From contig CM032666.1 of the NCBI GenBank assembly GCA_019095985.1, positions 38,938,154 through 39,002,153 of the forward strand: a stretch of 64,000 nucleotides of DNA, given 5' to 3'. The first letter of the stretch is position 1, and the number at the start of each line of letters is the position of its first letter. The notes below the pieces were generated by a model. It worked only from the letters and a program-made list of their open reading frames with translations. It did not search any database and was not told where the DNA came from. A program made the translations under genes and the position numbers. The DNA is from Streblospio benedicti (lineage: Eukaryota > Annelida > Polychaeta > Spionida > Spionidae). Shown one piece after another: positions 46,801 through 58,781 of this stretch.

Positions 46801-49800
46801 AACACTGAAGGACTCCAAGCGATCCATGTAGCTGCGAAGCATGGCCAGGTAAAGATTGGGTGTGCCTGGACGTTCAAAACCCTTCCCTCCTGTTCTTAAA
46901 GACCATTATGAATCACTCACAATAAGTTCTGATACCAATCACTATGTAGTTGTGTTTTGTTTTGGCGTTGAAAAAATTGTTGTTTGAATGATAAACTCCG
47001 CTTTTATATAGATGTGTAATACAAAGAACTTTTGTCATTTTCGTCGGTTATTTGCCATATATTATTTGCCAGTAAATTTGAAAACTTATTGGGTTTGTTA
47101 TTTTTCTGTATGCTTTGCAGGTTGATATACTTCGTATACTACTTGATAAAGGTATTGATGTAGGAAATCAAACGAGAAACTCTGAAATGATCGCACTCAA
47201 TTATGCTGTAAACCATGAACAGGTAGGACAAATCAAACATAACTAAGTTTTCACAAACTTTTCACATTTTGAGATAACTATCTTTTACACTTTAAAGAAT
47301 TTATTGGATACCAATAGAAACCAAAGTTAACCATTTTTTAGCGAGACTTTCGTTGTTATCGCAACAACTTCATTGGGCCGAGTGCAAAATCTCAGAAGGT
47401 CACATAACCACCATGGTGGCAGCAGTCATGTGACAGCAGTGTCGAGTACACGGGGGGCAAGTCGTAGCTGGTGTCACTGTTCAGCTCGGGTCGGCTCGTG
47501 CGGATTTCAATGGCCTCCCTCACTTTCCTGCGGAACTCCTCTTCCTCCCTTGCCACAACCTTGAAGTCCTTATCACTAATTGTGTGTCCTGTGTCTCTCA
47601 TGTGTTCCCCGATGGCGGTTGGGGTCCGTTTGGGGTTCAAGTGTTCCTTGATGCGTGTTGCCAAGGTCCTACCAGTTTCTCCTACATAGGAGTACTGGCA
47701 CTGGGGGCACTGAACCTGGTAGATTACCCAACACTTGGACCCATTCGGTGATTTGTCCTTCGGAGACGGTAACTGAGCTTTGATGGTATTGAATGGCTTG
47801 TGGTATGTGCTCACTCCGTGGTGTCTAAAAATGTGGGTCAGTTTTTCAGACAGACCTCTTAGGTATGGCAAACAAATCGGAAAACTGGCCTTCGCCCCAC
47901 TGGTGGTGTCCTCTGGCTTCTCCTTGGACTTGGGCTTTAGGTAATTTAAATATCCACGGTTTGTAACCATTGTCTTTGAGCACTGCTTTCACATGTTCAG
48001 TTTCTTTGGCTCGGTCTTCAGGAGCAGGGTCAGGATTAGCCACTCGTCCGCTCGTATTGACCAGTAAAAACTTGTGGAGGACGAGTAGAATGTTTTAGCA
48101 ACTTGTCCTTTTCACGAGTAGCAATTCTGGTCAATTTGCCATACAAATATAGAGCTTTGTGTAAGGAGGACGAGTACATTTTTTTGCAGGACGAGTAGAT
48201 ATTTCAGGGTTACTCGTCCTGCTGACTAGTAGAACTTTTCCAACTAATCCTGACCCTGCAGGAGTGGTGACTATGTTGTTGGCACGATTGAACAAAATGT
48301 GGACCACTGAACGTTTGTGTTCCAGATGATGGTTGGATTGAAAGTTCAAATATTGGTCCGTGTAGGTCGCCTTACGGTACACTTCCACAGTTGTTGATGC
48401 ATCCTCACTAATCTTTATGCATGTGTCCAAAAATGGTAATTTGAAATCAACCTCGGGTTCAGTGGTAAATTTGATGTTCTGGTCTATGCTGTTGATATGT
48501 GTGGTAAATTCCGAGATGAAATATTCATGGATGAGAACAAAAGTGTCATCAACATACCTATACCATAGGTGTGGTGGATTGGGTGCTGTTCTCAGGGCCT
48601 GAGACTCAAAATCTTCCATATAAAGATTCGCCACTATTGGTGACACTGGGGAACCCATTGCCGCTCCATGAGTTTGTTTGGTATTGGTATCCAATAAATT
48701 CTTAAAATCATGAATAAAGAAACCCAGGATGAATCAAACATACATTCAGTTATCATTTACACGTTCCAACTTTATGGCATTTTTACCTAATTTTCATTAT
48801 GTATACTACAAATGATCAATTAAATGAATATTGTTTCACTCCTTTTGACTCTTGTAACATTAAAAAAATCTACCAAAGCTGCATTGAGTTTTAATCATTT
48901 TTATTCCAGGCTGAAGCAGTTCAGCTGCTTGTTGATAGGCGTAGTGATGTGAACCATCGCGGAGCCTTCTTTTATGGAGTGAGTAGTGTATGAATATCAT
49001 TATTTTAATGCCCATACGTAGTTTAGCTCTTCCACTTCATTCAGTGCATATCATTTCAATTTACCATACGTGAACTGTTGCATTTTGGCTTTTGAATGGA
49101 TATCATGAAGCATTAATACCAAATCGGATTTAAAAAGAAAGTTTGAAATTTCCAAATATTGGCTTCAAAGTTATTTTTTGTATAATGGTTACGGTATACG
49201 TAACTGTTCAATGGGCTGGAATGGACACAAACATACAGTTGGTTATAAGCATTAACATTTTATTTGTGCAGCGAAACGCTCCTCTTCACAAGGCAGCAGC
49301 GTACAAGAAACCTAAGATCCTGGAAATTTTGATAAATGCGGGAGCAACGGTGAATGTGACAAATGATGAAGATATGACGCCTCTTCACGTGGCAGCCAGT
49401 GCAGGTAGTCATAAAAGGTTGAATCCATTGATCTCAAGCACTGAAAGGTTGAATTCAAAAAAAAAAAAAAAAAAAAAAATTTCTAATGAGCAGAATTTCT
49501 GAATTAACTACAAAATAAACAATTGTCTTCATTCATAAACCCATAACTCAAACATACATCTATTTTCATAAAAACATACATGTATTTAGAAAAAATATTT
49601 TCCCTACATATTTTTAACTATCGCCGAATCAATAGTTTAGAGAGCTTGTAATGCATGATGAAATTATCCACAGTGACACATCACATACTTTTTCTTAATA
49701 ATCAGTTGACAATTGACTTGAGATTTACCTTTGCTTAAAAACACTTTTTATATTGCATTTTGATAAAAAGAAATAAAGAAACATGTCTGTAAATCTCCCT

Positions 49801-52800
49801 ATTCTCATTGTCAGGTCAGGTAGCATGTGTTGCCAAGCTTTTGGAAAATCATGCAAACATCAACATGATGAATTATGAAGGTCAGACGCCGCTTATGCTG
49901 GCTTGTGCTGCGGGCCATTCTCTGGTGGTCAAGATGCTCTGTGAACGAGGTACATGTGTAGGAATGATGAAAATATAATTTACTCACCATCTGCAAAGCG
50001 TAAAGTTGAGAGCAATTGGTGGCGTCCATACAATTTCAAGTTCATGTACTAGCATTCTCTGTTGAGTTATTGAAAATATTTGGCATGTAAAAGTGAGTGG
50101 ATTCAATTTCAAAGGTTGGACGATGGACATCAATATTTGGTGAATCTTCCAATCATACACAACAAATATAATTTTCTTTAGCTGAACATGTTTGCACAGC
50201 AACGTTAGTAGTTTGTTTTGTTTAAACTAAAGAACATAAGAAATTAATCTTTTGAAGACAAGCTAAGTGATGTCATAAATGACACCAAGCTTTTCAATAT
50301 GTTTTATGATTTTGTCTTTTCTTTAACATTATTGTTTGTTTGTATTCTAGGTTGCAGGATAGACATGGAGACAAATCCACAGGATGAGGACTGCTTCAAG
50401 AAAGCTGTGGATGATCGCAGAATCCATGTTGTTAAAATACTCTTGCGATACGGTGCCAAACCTAACAAGTAAACATCATTTTGCAATCTATAATTCAGGG
50501 TCAGGATTAGCCACTTGTCAGCTCGTATTGACTAGTAAAAACTAGTGGAGGACGAGTGCTAATTTTTAGAAACTCGTCCTTTTGACGAGGAGCAATTCTG
50601 AATAATTTGTCATACAGATATGGAGTTTGTACAAAAGACGAGTACATTTTTTGCAGGATGAGCAGATTTTTGAGGGTTACTAGTCCTGCTGACAAGTAAC
50701 ACTTTTCCACCTAATCTTGACCCTGTAATAATGTAGATACAGTCCTTATTGCGTACAAGGGACCCCTATTTTTGTTTGTTTTTTTCTGTTATGTTTCTTT
50801 CCTTTTCTATACGTTTTATTCGTAAAATTTGCATTTCACTATCTCTGGGAAATGACGATTTCAAAGAAATTCTCGTCTTACAAATTTTAAGGAAAACCTT
50901 ACTGTAGACAAAGAAATATTTCATTGATAAGGATAATTTTTTTCTGAATTTCAGAATGACTACCCACCTTCAATCCTTTAATTGTGTGAATATTTTCTGT
51001 TTTTGCCATAAAGTTGTAAAATAAATGATGTGTGTTTTCTCTATCTTAAGAATATCCATTAGTTATGATAATTGTTTTATTATAGTTTTACATGTATCAC
51101 CCACCACTAATTGCCACAAATGAATGCAAACTTTCCTTTATATATGAGCCAAGGCGGCGAAATTATTTGAAAAAATTCTCTTTCAAACGAATTATTCCAA
51201 AAAATACCGAAAGATTTTGGAAAAAAACATATGACAGGTGAAAGTAGACAGGTAAAGAAGAGAACTTTTACAGAATCAATCGTCTTTATTATTGAAAGGA
51301 TTCTGTTTTGGGGAAGATTCTGAATTTTCGGTGTTACAATGTTTTTTAATTCTTTACAATTTTCTTACCTTCGTCAATTCGTTTGGAATTCCAAAGAATT
51401 TGGCTAAAAAGGGGTCCTTTCTACACGATCAGTACTTTATGCACCATAACTGCAAGTTTTAAAAAATTGTAGTTCTCTATATTCCTCTTAAAAATTGTTT
51501 AATTCTGTGCTCCAAGTAAACTTCAAAGTAAACAAATACTTGCCATAAAGTTTCTGTTAACCAATATGCTGCTATTAACAGTGATGGCTTTAAATTTGCA
51601 ATAACTGCAAGTTTTACAAAATTGTAGTTCTCTTTATTCCTCTTAATTTGCTATAAAGTTTCTCTTAACAATTACGCTGCTATTAACAATGATGGCTTTA
51701 AATTTGGATGCTATTTTCGTTTGCATTGTCAAAAAAATGAAATACTGCATCAGTGTTTATTGTTTCTATTTGATGCGAAAAAATGCACATGGGAATGCTC
51801 TCAATGAATATTGTACACATGGGTAACGCACTGCAAAAGATGTTAAAATATACTACACTGTATATAACTGTTCATCAATTGCTGATAAAATATTTATCGA
51901 ACCAAACTGATTTTTTTTTTTTTTTGATAAAGTTTATCAAGTACCATGATATTTTCTAGAGTGAAAATGTGTGAATGTTGATCTTTTTTTGTGTGTGTGT
52001 CGAGAAGACTTATAAGGGAATTGTTGCCCTACCCATATATTGTAGGCGGATGCAGCACGGCTCGACGGCACTTCATTCTGCCGTGGCCCACTGTCCTCAC
52101 ATGATGACGGGCAAGTGGATCAATAGACAGCCAAAGAAACTCGATGTTAACAAGGAAATTGAAATGTTGGGTATGTTCCTCGCAAACGCTTGCAGTGACA
52201 ACACTGATTTTTTTTTTTTGGGGGGGGGGGGGGGGGGGGAAGATCCAACTTTTGAGCAATGTAAACCGCTATAATGCACTGACTTACTGTTATTTCTTAA
52301 CCCTTGGACACTGCATGCACATTATAGGACGCATACCTTCTGTGCCGGCGTACGGGAAATGAAATCACAAAATAAAAACATCAGCAAACAATGGTTTTGA
52401 CAGTGTGACGCCCAAGACAAAAACTTTCTGATGCTTCGAAAATGGTTATTTCTGTACATAATTTCACATGTGCATTAAGAATCGTATATGCTTTCTTATT
52501 TTTATCACATGGTAAGAGTATTATGGTTTTATTTTTCTAGAATTTGTTCGTAACATCGAGCTTGTCAAGCTCTCAGTTCAAAATGACAGCTTGGAGTTCA
52601 CAATTATAAAGATGTCTTTCTGTCACTTCCCGCCATCGTACAATAATGCCATTGCATCAGGCAATCTAAAATAGCATACATCAAACAAAAATATATATTA
52701 TAATGCTCACATTCAATGATATCCAATTCGGAACCAGCTTCACAACTTTAATTTCATATGTTGACATTCTTTAAACGTCCAAAGACGTTGTCTGAAGACT

Positions 52801-55800
52801 TGGTACATTTCAGCGTGGATTATTGATACACGATGCAGACGTAACTGTATTTCGGTAGATCATTTTAAAATCGGTTTATGTGGTATCCACTGTGTCAATT
52901 TGTGCAGTTTGGCATATTATATCCACGAAAATCAATTATTTACAGAAATATTTCGTCTTGGCATGACTTCTACCTACCCGCCATATGGAATTAGTTCATT
53001 GGTTAAAATTCCATGAGGATATGTCTGTCAGCCAATCAGTGATAAGCCGCTGTAAATTGCAGACATGTGGGCGGCATTTTAGCCTATATCAAATGCGCAC
53101 CGTTTCGCAACATCAAATAAAACATTTTTGACAATCTAGACTAAACGTTTAGCGGCGATAAAAAAAGACTCGCTGGTATATTCTGCACACATAACTTTTG
53201 TTATCACGGCTGTTCTCTGGAATTTCTTTACCTTTATTTGCTAATGACGTCATTAAAAAACCAAACCTTACTTGTCTCCATAGGAGAGGACAGACTTTCC
53301 CCATTCGATGATATTTAATTTGTCAGGGTGAATGTCATAGAAATACGAGTATTTTGGGTCAGAATATAGGCGTCCTAAATGGCTCTTGGATGCATAAATA
53401 ATTGTTCTCCCAATTAATAATCAAATAATAGTAATTTATTTCATATTTGCCAAAAATTTACATCAGAATGTGTTGTGTTTGCTCTTTCGGTTCTCACATA
53501 GCATTATGGTGTCAAGATCGCCAGACTTTCTCTATGAAAAGATGCTTTGATTTCTTGTCCTTTTTTGCCAGAATTGCATAGTTAAATGCGCCTTCGAGGG
53601 CGCAACAGGAAGCTAAGTCTGATTGCATTTCACATGGGCCGTCAATAAAGGGTTAAGCAGTGTGTTACGTCAAAATTTCATTTGTTCACTTGTTTTCATT
53701 CACAAATACATGTATGTACTATACTTTTTTTAGCTTTGCGTAGGAAATGTAAATGCTATTTATCATCCATGACATCATGGTCAAGAAACTGCTGAAGACA
53801 TAAAGCTTAAAATTTGTGTTGAAAAAGTGTGTGTTGAAAAAGTGAAAGTGAATTTGTGTGCATTATAGACGTGCTGTGCAATGCTGGAGCAGACGTGAAC
53901 ATGACAGACGCCAATTACGAGACTCCAATGCACAGGTGTGTGAGCATCGGGTGTGCGGCGACACTCGATTACTTCCTCAAGCACCGCAGAGTCGAAGTGA
54001 ACTTGGTCAGTGCTAACACCTGCGCTTCAGTATCTATATAAATTTTGAAGATTGGGATTTCCCATCTTTTCCCCAGGATTTTGCCATAAGCATTACAGTA
54101 TTTTCCGTGTTATTTGGTGATGGAGGGCATATTGAGCATTCTCTCTTTTTCATCTTATCTTCCCGTTTTTGAATGCTTTTTCCTCAACAGTTCATCACAG
54201 TTGCTAAAGCTAATCTAAATCTGATCTCAAATCTACCATCCTAGTACAGAGCTATCTAGTGTTCTTTATTTCGTACCAAGAGAATAACATTACCGGGTAT
54301 ATGTTATGACAACTTGAAGTGTATTGTTTTCAGTTAAATGCCAAGGGTCACACACCTCTCATTACGGCTTGTCTGGAAAACATCACACCAGCTGTACTTA
54401 TGCTCATACAATATTGTCCTACGTTGGTAAGCATTATTTTTTTTAGATTTATTTTAGTCTTTAAGTATCATTTTTGATATACATGTAAAAGGTATACAGT
54501 CTAACTTAAAAATGTAATCAACATTACGAATTGTGATGTCTAAATGATAAAGATATTGGCTAGATAGGGTCTTTTATGCTATGAACTCGTTCACAAAGGC
54601 GCTTTTTTTCCCCATCTTGTATTCTGTCCCAGTTATGAAACAATGGATGAGCAGACTTTGGCGTATGAAAATTCGTGTATGGCGTAGATTTGTGTACATT
54701 TAAGTGGACACATAAAAAAGAGCCTCTGTTTGGTTTCAACATGCTAGATGGATGAAGTTAATAGTTCCTCTGGCACATGTGGATGTACGTTAACTGGCAT
54801 GGCTTATACATGTTGAGCTTTGAATTCCTAATCTATATGCAGGTATCACACCCTGTGAACCACCAGACTGGAAAGAGTCCATTGCTCATTCTCCTTAGAA
54901 GGTCGAATCTCGAGTGCCTGAAGCTTCTCTTCCAAGCAGGATACAAGGTTTGTACATTATACCATGTACCTATTTTTTCAAGATGCAAGTCTGAGTCTGG
55001 TTATTCTTTTAAAAAGCAAAGTGCAATTCATTCACTTTTATATCATAAGTAGACCTACTTTTAATGGTCAGAAGAGAAGGAAGAGACTGAAACTTTCCAG
55101 ATATCTGTATGCACCCCAGGGTGTGGAGAAAGTCAATATAGTGTGAGTGTAAAGTTGCTTGTGCACAATAACAATGAACAATTAGTGACTTTAAATAGCA
55201 CATATACATTATTGAAATTTACATAGAGTTATCAGATTCTTAACATCTCTCAGATCTATACACTCATCAGAGGTGAAAGAGTAGTTTCTAGTTGAAAATA
55301 CAAGTATAATTGTAAAGGGAAATGACTATTTGTTTAAGATGTCCATAAATTTGAAGTTTCAAAGTGTCAATAAGGGGACTGTAATTATATTCTTTGTTTG
55401 AAAAAAAAATCTGAAATTTTTTCCATAAGGTCGGTCAGCATACATTACAAAAAAAAAAACACGTGGCAGTTTCATGTTGATACGTTAGCAAGACAAAAAA
55501 AATCAAAAATCAAACTACCTATCTTTCATCTGTGCCGAGTACTCATATCGTTTCATAAGAAACACTAACTATGCAACATCCACATTCAGCGTATGACACA
55601 AGCACTCGCCAAGGCACCATCGGCGATAAAAGTTCGGTGAGTGTTGATTAAAACATGCTCATCTGTTTGGCGATTGTAAAAAAAGTCAAGTAATAGTCTA
55701 GTATAAATTAGATTACACTCGACTTCATCATTGAATAACATTAGTGTGCGAGAGGGGCGAGGTTCGGGGGGAGCTCCCCAATTATTTTTTTTTGCAAATG

Positions 55801-58427
55801 TGATTCATTTTTTCTCCAATTTAGTGTATAATTTACAAAAAAATTGGGTATTTAATATTATTTACTGGGCTAGCACCTCTAAGAAATTATGGTCTTCGAT
55901 TTAAAATCTAATGGGGCCTTTTGACCTGGTTTTCTTACTTTGAAAAACCATCTCTGCAGTCATCCGGTCTATACCTGTCAATACAAAATTCAACAAAATT
56001 TAGCAAAGTGCATAAATGTTTTTCTCAGTATTTCATAAAAACATGTTTTGTTTTCATTCATAATGGAATCTTAGATTAATAAAGGCAATTAACAACTTGC
56101 AATTGGCTAGTGTAAATAAAAAAAAAACACATTTGATCAGTAGTTTCCCTATCGCCTATGTTGTAACCTGGAATAAAAGATATAAGTAGATGAGGCAAGG
56201 GAGATGAATAATTTAAGTTTTCCAATGAAATTATGACAACTTCGACATCACCATACATTTTTTTTTCTAATCGTAGTTCCTATCTAAAACCAGCAAGTGG
56301 CTACAAACAATTGCATTCTGGGAAAAAAATAGACAAACAATATCAGTCTTAATCACATGCGTTTTTACGGCGATTTAAGCCAAGAATACCATGTGCTAAA
56401 ATGTTATGACTTTTGCACCTTGTGGAATCAGATTCACCGGCTGATATCGTTATGAAAAAACGTAATTTGTTGCTTCATCGGCGTGAATTTAATAAAAAAA
56501 GATGTATGTCAGTTTTATTTTTGTATCGGGGGTTATGCTGATTTATCGGCACATCTGTCAAACAAAGAATATAATTACAGTCCCCTAAGTTGATCAAAGT
56601 GTATCAAGCCATGGCTGTGTGTCAAGATAGATAAATTTTACACATATACATACACTATACATGTGATTGGCTGTGATTAGGTGACTGCTGAGGAGAGAAA
56701 TACCATCTTTCAAAGTCGTCTCAGCAATAATGGCCAATCGAAAATACCAAAGAAAAGAAGGCAGAATAGCATCGCAGTAAGTTGCATTTTATGGCTTAAT
56801 TTCAGTGTCTGCATATTTATATTAATATTTGTATAGCTATTCAATCAAATACTAATTTATATAAACTTTTTCTATTGAATAGATAACTGTTTTGCATTTG
56901 GATTATCAGTAATTTAAATGCCTATAAAATTGTACAGGCATGATATTTTTCTTATACCGTATATGACTATCCATGTGCCCACGGGCTTTTATGTTGAAAA
57001 AGAATAGTCGATGTAGGAGGTTGGCTTTTACATGAATGTGAATTTAGTTTGGAATTTCAATGGAAATGATTTTGATGTGATCAATATTTGGGTGTGTGAA
57101 CCTGTACGTATGGCTGGGTGTTTTGATAGTTGTGCAAATATGTATGGATTGATCACTGTAGGTGGAAAACCTGGTAAACGTAGAACTGGAGAACCCATGG
57201 ACTCTGAGGCGCATCACGGCAACTTGTATCAGAGAAGCTCTGGGAGAACACATGCCGAACAAGGTACTGTGGTCCCATTTGTATTAGCAAGCATAATATC
57301 TCACGACAGCCCATAAAAACGTGTCAAGGCATTTAGATTTCGCGTAGTGACACATGAGCGATATTTTTTTATTTTGTTATTATATCATGACAGGAAATAT
57401 GATAAAAAACGATTTAATACTGAAATGATTCCCATCATGTATGTTAGCTTTATCGCTATGAATGCCTTCATATCTTCAACCTCTTTAAGTAGCTTGGGTC
57501 ATTGAGACAAGCCTTGAAGGAATGCTTATAGAAGATAGCCAAGGTCACTGTGATCATTATCATAGCTTGTAGCTGCACCTCTTTAACCATTGTCATGCTA
57601 GCTCATTTGCCTCTCTTTGATTGAAGTCTAAACACTTTGAACTAAGTTCACAGTCTTCCAAAATGTACAATTGAACCCACAATGACTGATAGCATTGCTC
57701 ACTAGGGCACGGTATGGTGATGGAAATGATAAAACCTGACCGCTATTTTAAGTAGGCCGAGTCATGATGCCTCTCGAGTGCTCTGATATAATAGCCATTA
57801 TCAGTCAGACATGATAGCAGATAAACACAATCATTCAAATAATGGTAGCAGATTGCTTGTATAACTGATATAGTTGTGTGGTTATTGTGATAATGTAAAC
57901 AGTGGGTTGCAAACTTCAAGGTACCGGTAATTGTCTGTCAGAGGTCAAAAAAATGCCAGATGATATGCTTGTATGACATGGTGATAAGCATTTAAAGAGA
58001 CAGCTCAAGTTGCATTTTACCAAGTAGACTCCAAAATTTGATTATGCAAGAAAGTTTGTTTTCTTCACACTTAACAATCGCTCCATATGTTTTTGTGTAT
58101 GTTGTCACGTTTTTAAACCTGTCAATTCAAATATTTTTATGCTTATGCTATATGCCTGATCTGTATCTGTAATTTTCTCTATTGTAAACTGCAGGGTTTT
58201 ATGAGCATATGGGCAGATGGTTTGAAGTGCACAGCGCTACTCAGTTGTAGCTTATTGCTCCTGTCCAAGGAATGTAGCTTCGTACGGGATGTCATTAGAC
58301 GGACATTTTACTGATTGAATAACTCCTTAAATTGAGATTTTTTCCTTTTCAGGTTCCTCGTCTACCTCTACCAGAAAGCTTGAAGATGATCATTATGCTG
58401 AATCGAGCCCATGCATATTTTGGATGA
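40816..58427 (+). CDS. Ankyrin-repeat and SOCS-box protein (ASB-type E3 ligase substrate receptor)
   Basis: Sixteen exons: 40816-40906, 41400-41495, 46155-46334, 46754-46848, 47121-47222, 48910-48978, 49272-49404, 49815-49949, 50351-50468, 52046-52170, 53869-54005, 54334-54426, 54843-54947, 56681-56776, 57162-57263 and 58353-58427. Every junction has GT/AG and all phases close, giving 583 residues, similar to vertebrate ASB2/14/15 (about 587). The N-terminus is acidic and Trp-rich ([16 protein letters not shown]). Residues 110-490 are ankyrin repeats ([45 protein letters not shown]). Residues 536-583 form a SOCS box: [18 protein letters not shown], then the Cul5-box LPLP. In the family the SOCS box binds Elongin B/C and Cullin-5, and the ankyrins select substrates. 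The BC-box Cys position is Thr here. The exact orthologue is not certain. Confidence 0.9.
42171..42228. repeat. 58-bp near-perfect hairpin in the ASB intron
   Basis: GTTTCAGTTTGTCTTACCA pairs with TGGTAAGACAAATTGAAAC with one mismatch, and the pairing extends through TGCAATA/TATTGC around an A-rich loop. Pre-miRNA-sized, but equally a MITE remnant. Confidence 0.65.
42372..42600. mobile_element. Harbinger-like MITE, 229 bp
   Basis: Ends GGGACGATTCAGTATTTATG and its near-complement. Flanked by TTA on the left and TTG on the right, a decayed 3-bp duplication. The ends and G/C-rich interior resemble the element at 537-836, so the two are likely one family. Confidence 0.65.
42780..43113. repeat. 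Two diverged tandem units ending in an ATAC microsatellite
   Basis: Two units of roughly 130 bp share ATTGGCAAAGTGCC and TTGTRYAAAGTTTGAA. They are followed by GGAGACAAACATACATAG and a run of ATAC repeats. Probably the tail of a dispersed repeat. Confidence 0.5.
43611..43710. other. Assembly gap, 100 N
   Basis: Placeholder gap inside the transposable element in the ASB second intron. No ASB exon appears to be lost because the phases close across it. Confidence 0.95.
44076..44502. mobile_element. Nested element with GTGCATTCGGAAC-type ends
   Basis: Starts GGTGCATTCGGAAC and ends GTTCCGAATGCCAC. Near its middle is the palindrome GTGCGCATGCGCAC. 427 bp, inserted within 43114-45005. No clear target duplication. 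Confidence 0.5.
45085..45730. mobile_element. hAT non-autonomous element with exact 8-bp target duplication
   Basis: Ends TAGGGTCCCCACGGGTA and TACCCGTGGGCCCCCTA. GCAAATAT is duplicated at 45077-45084 and 45731-45738. Both subterminal regions are filled with GAGTACTCG/CTCGAGTA palindromes. 646 bp, no transposase. Confidence 0.85.
46462..46696. mobile_element. Foldback element, arms of about 82 bp
   Basis: The left arm (AAATGACAACTCATGG to GATAACATCTTCG) is mirrored almost perfectly by 46613-46696. 235 bp in total with a spacer of about 70 bp. It lies in the ASB intron between exons 3 and 4. Confidence 0.75.
47293..48725 (-). mobile_element. Penelope-like retroelement, 5'-truncated
   Basis: On minus, the upstream part encodes the C-terminal half of a reverse transcriptase ([20 protein letters not shown], then [11 protein letters not shown], the YVDD catalytic box). 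The downstream part encodes a GIY-YIG endonuclease ([32 protein letters not shown]). Reverse transcriptase followed by GIY-YIG is diagnostic of Penelope-like elements. It is truncated at the 5' side near 48725 and interrupted by a nested MITE (48025-48258). A short inverted piece of the same reverse-transcriptase sequence sits at 47293-47325, outside the 3' end. The whole lies in the ASB intron between exons 5 and 6, antisense to the gene. Confidence 0.9.
48025..48258. mobile_element. MITE of the CAGGGTCAGG family (copy F), nested in the Penelope-like element
   Basis: Ends CAGGGTCAGGATTAG and CTAATCCTGACCCTG, exact 6-bp duplication CAGGAG (48019-48024 and 48259-48264). Nearly identical to copy E, hence young relative to the host element. 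Confidence 0.9.
50496..50725. mobile_element. MITE of the CAGGGTCAGG family (copy G)
   Basis: It begins 27 bp after the donor of ASB exon 9 (50351-50468). Ends CAGGGTCAGGATTAG and CTAATCTTGACCCTG. Flanks are A/T-rich (ATAATT, TAATAA) and do not match exactly. Confidence 0.85.
50757..51420. mobile_element. Element with AAGGGACCCC / GGGGTCCTTT ends
   Basis: Left end AAGGGACCCCTATTTTT, right end AAAAAGGGGTCCTTT. About 664 bp. No target duplication recognised. The interior is AT-rich without coding potential. Confidence 0.5.
51440..51720. repeat. Imperfect tandem duplication, about 140 bp
   Basis: Two copies share AACTGCAAGTTTTA, AAATTGTAGTTCTCT, GCTATTAACARTGATGGC and TTTAAATTTG. Intronic in the ASB gene. 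Confidence 0.6.
52208..52239. repeat. T-tract followed by G-tract
   Basis: A run of about 10-12 T is followed directly by about 18 G, 40 bp downstream of ASB exon 10. Homopolymers of this kind are error-prone in assembly; on the G strand it could form a quadruplex. Confidence 0.6.
52301..53652. mobile_element. piggyBac-like element with TTAA ends, carrying a shared internal segment
   Basis: Starts CCCTTGGACACTGC, ends CAATAAAGGG, flanked by TTAA at 52297-52300 and 53653-53656. It contains, inverted, a segment of about 450 bp (52600-53060) also found at 38780-39210. It lies between ASB exons 10 and 11. Confidence 0.55.
55374..56585. mobile_element. Harbinger-like element, 1,212 bp, perfect 28-bp inverted ends
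   Basis: Ends begin GGGGACTGTAATTATATTC and are exact inverted repeats for 28 bp. TAA flanks both sides (55371-55373, 56586-56588). Part of its interior (56277-56345) is similar, inverted, to 24165-24235 in a STAM intron. No transposase. It lies in the ASB intron before exon 14. Confidence 0.8.
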
Positions 58428-58630
58428 TCATTTTACTCTAGCATAGAGAATACCCGCCAGTCTGTGAAGTTGAATGGATGTGCAATGGTCAGAGACGTTC
58501 TTAAAGTTGAGTTAACTGAGTAAACAGTCAAGAACAAGATCTCAGGGTTAGATTTCTAAGGCCAACCAACATATGTAGCTGTGTATGATATGCGTTATTT
58601 GAGAGTTTGAGTGAAATCCTACAATATTCA

Positions 58631-58636
58631 AATAAA
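58631..58636 (+). promoter_or_regulatory. Candidate poly(A) signal of the ASB gene
   Basis: AATAAA about 200 bp after the ASB stop codon. It is the first such hexamer downstream. Confidence 0.5.
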
Positions 58637-58781
58637 CCCAATGTAAGTGAATGTGAATGCATCAGACTAATGATTATGTACTGTGAAATGTGCAAATCCT
58701 TATAAAGGACAGACTTCAACGCTTGCGGTTCTTTATATTATTGTTGTTTTGTTCTTGTTATTTAAGTATTTAAGTATTATT

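Noticed and set aside
47471-48602. Plus-strand ORFs across the Penelope-like element
   Set aside because: Opposite-strand shadows of reverse transcriptase and GIY-YIG coding frames.
47293-48725. Hammerhead ribozyme in the Penelope-like element
   Set aside because: Looked for the CTGATGA and GAAA core with supporting stems near the ends; not found in the part preserved.
55590-55636. Exon-like block (CAG, 47 bp, GTGAGT) as an additional ASB exon
   Set aside because: It lies inside a Harbinger-like transposon, and joining it to the next exon gives CGG TGA, a stop. Skipping it keeps frame through to the SOCS box.
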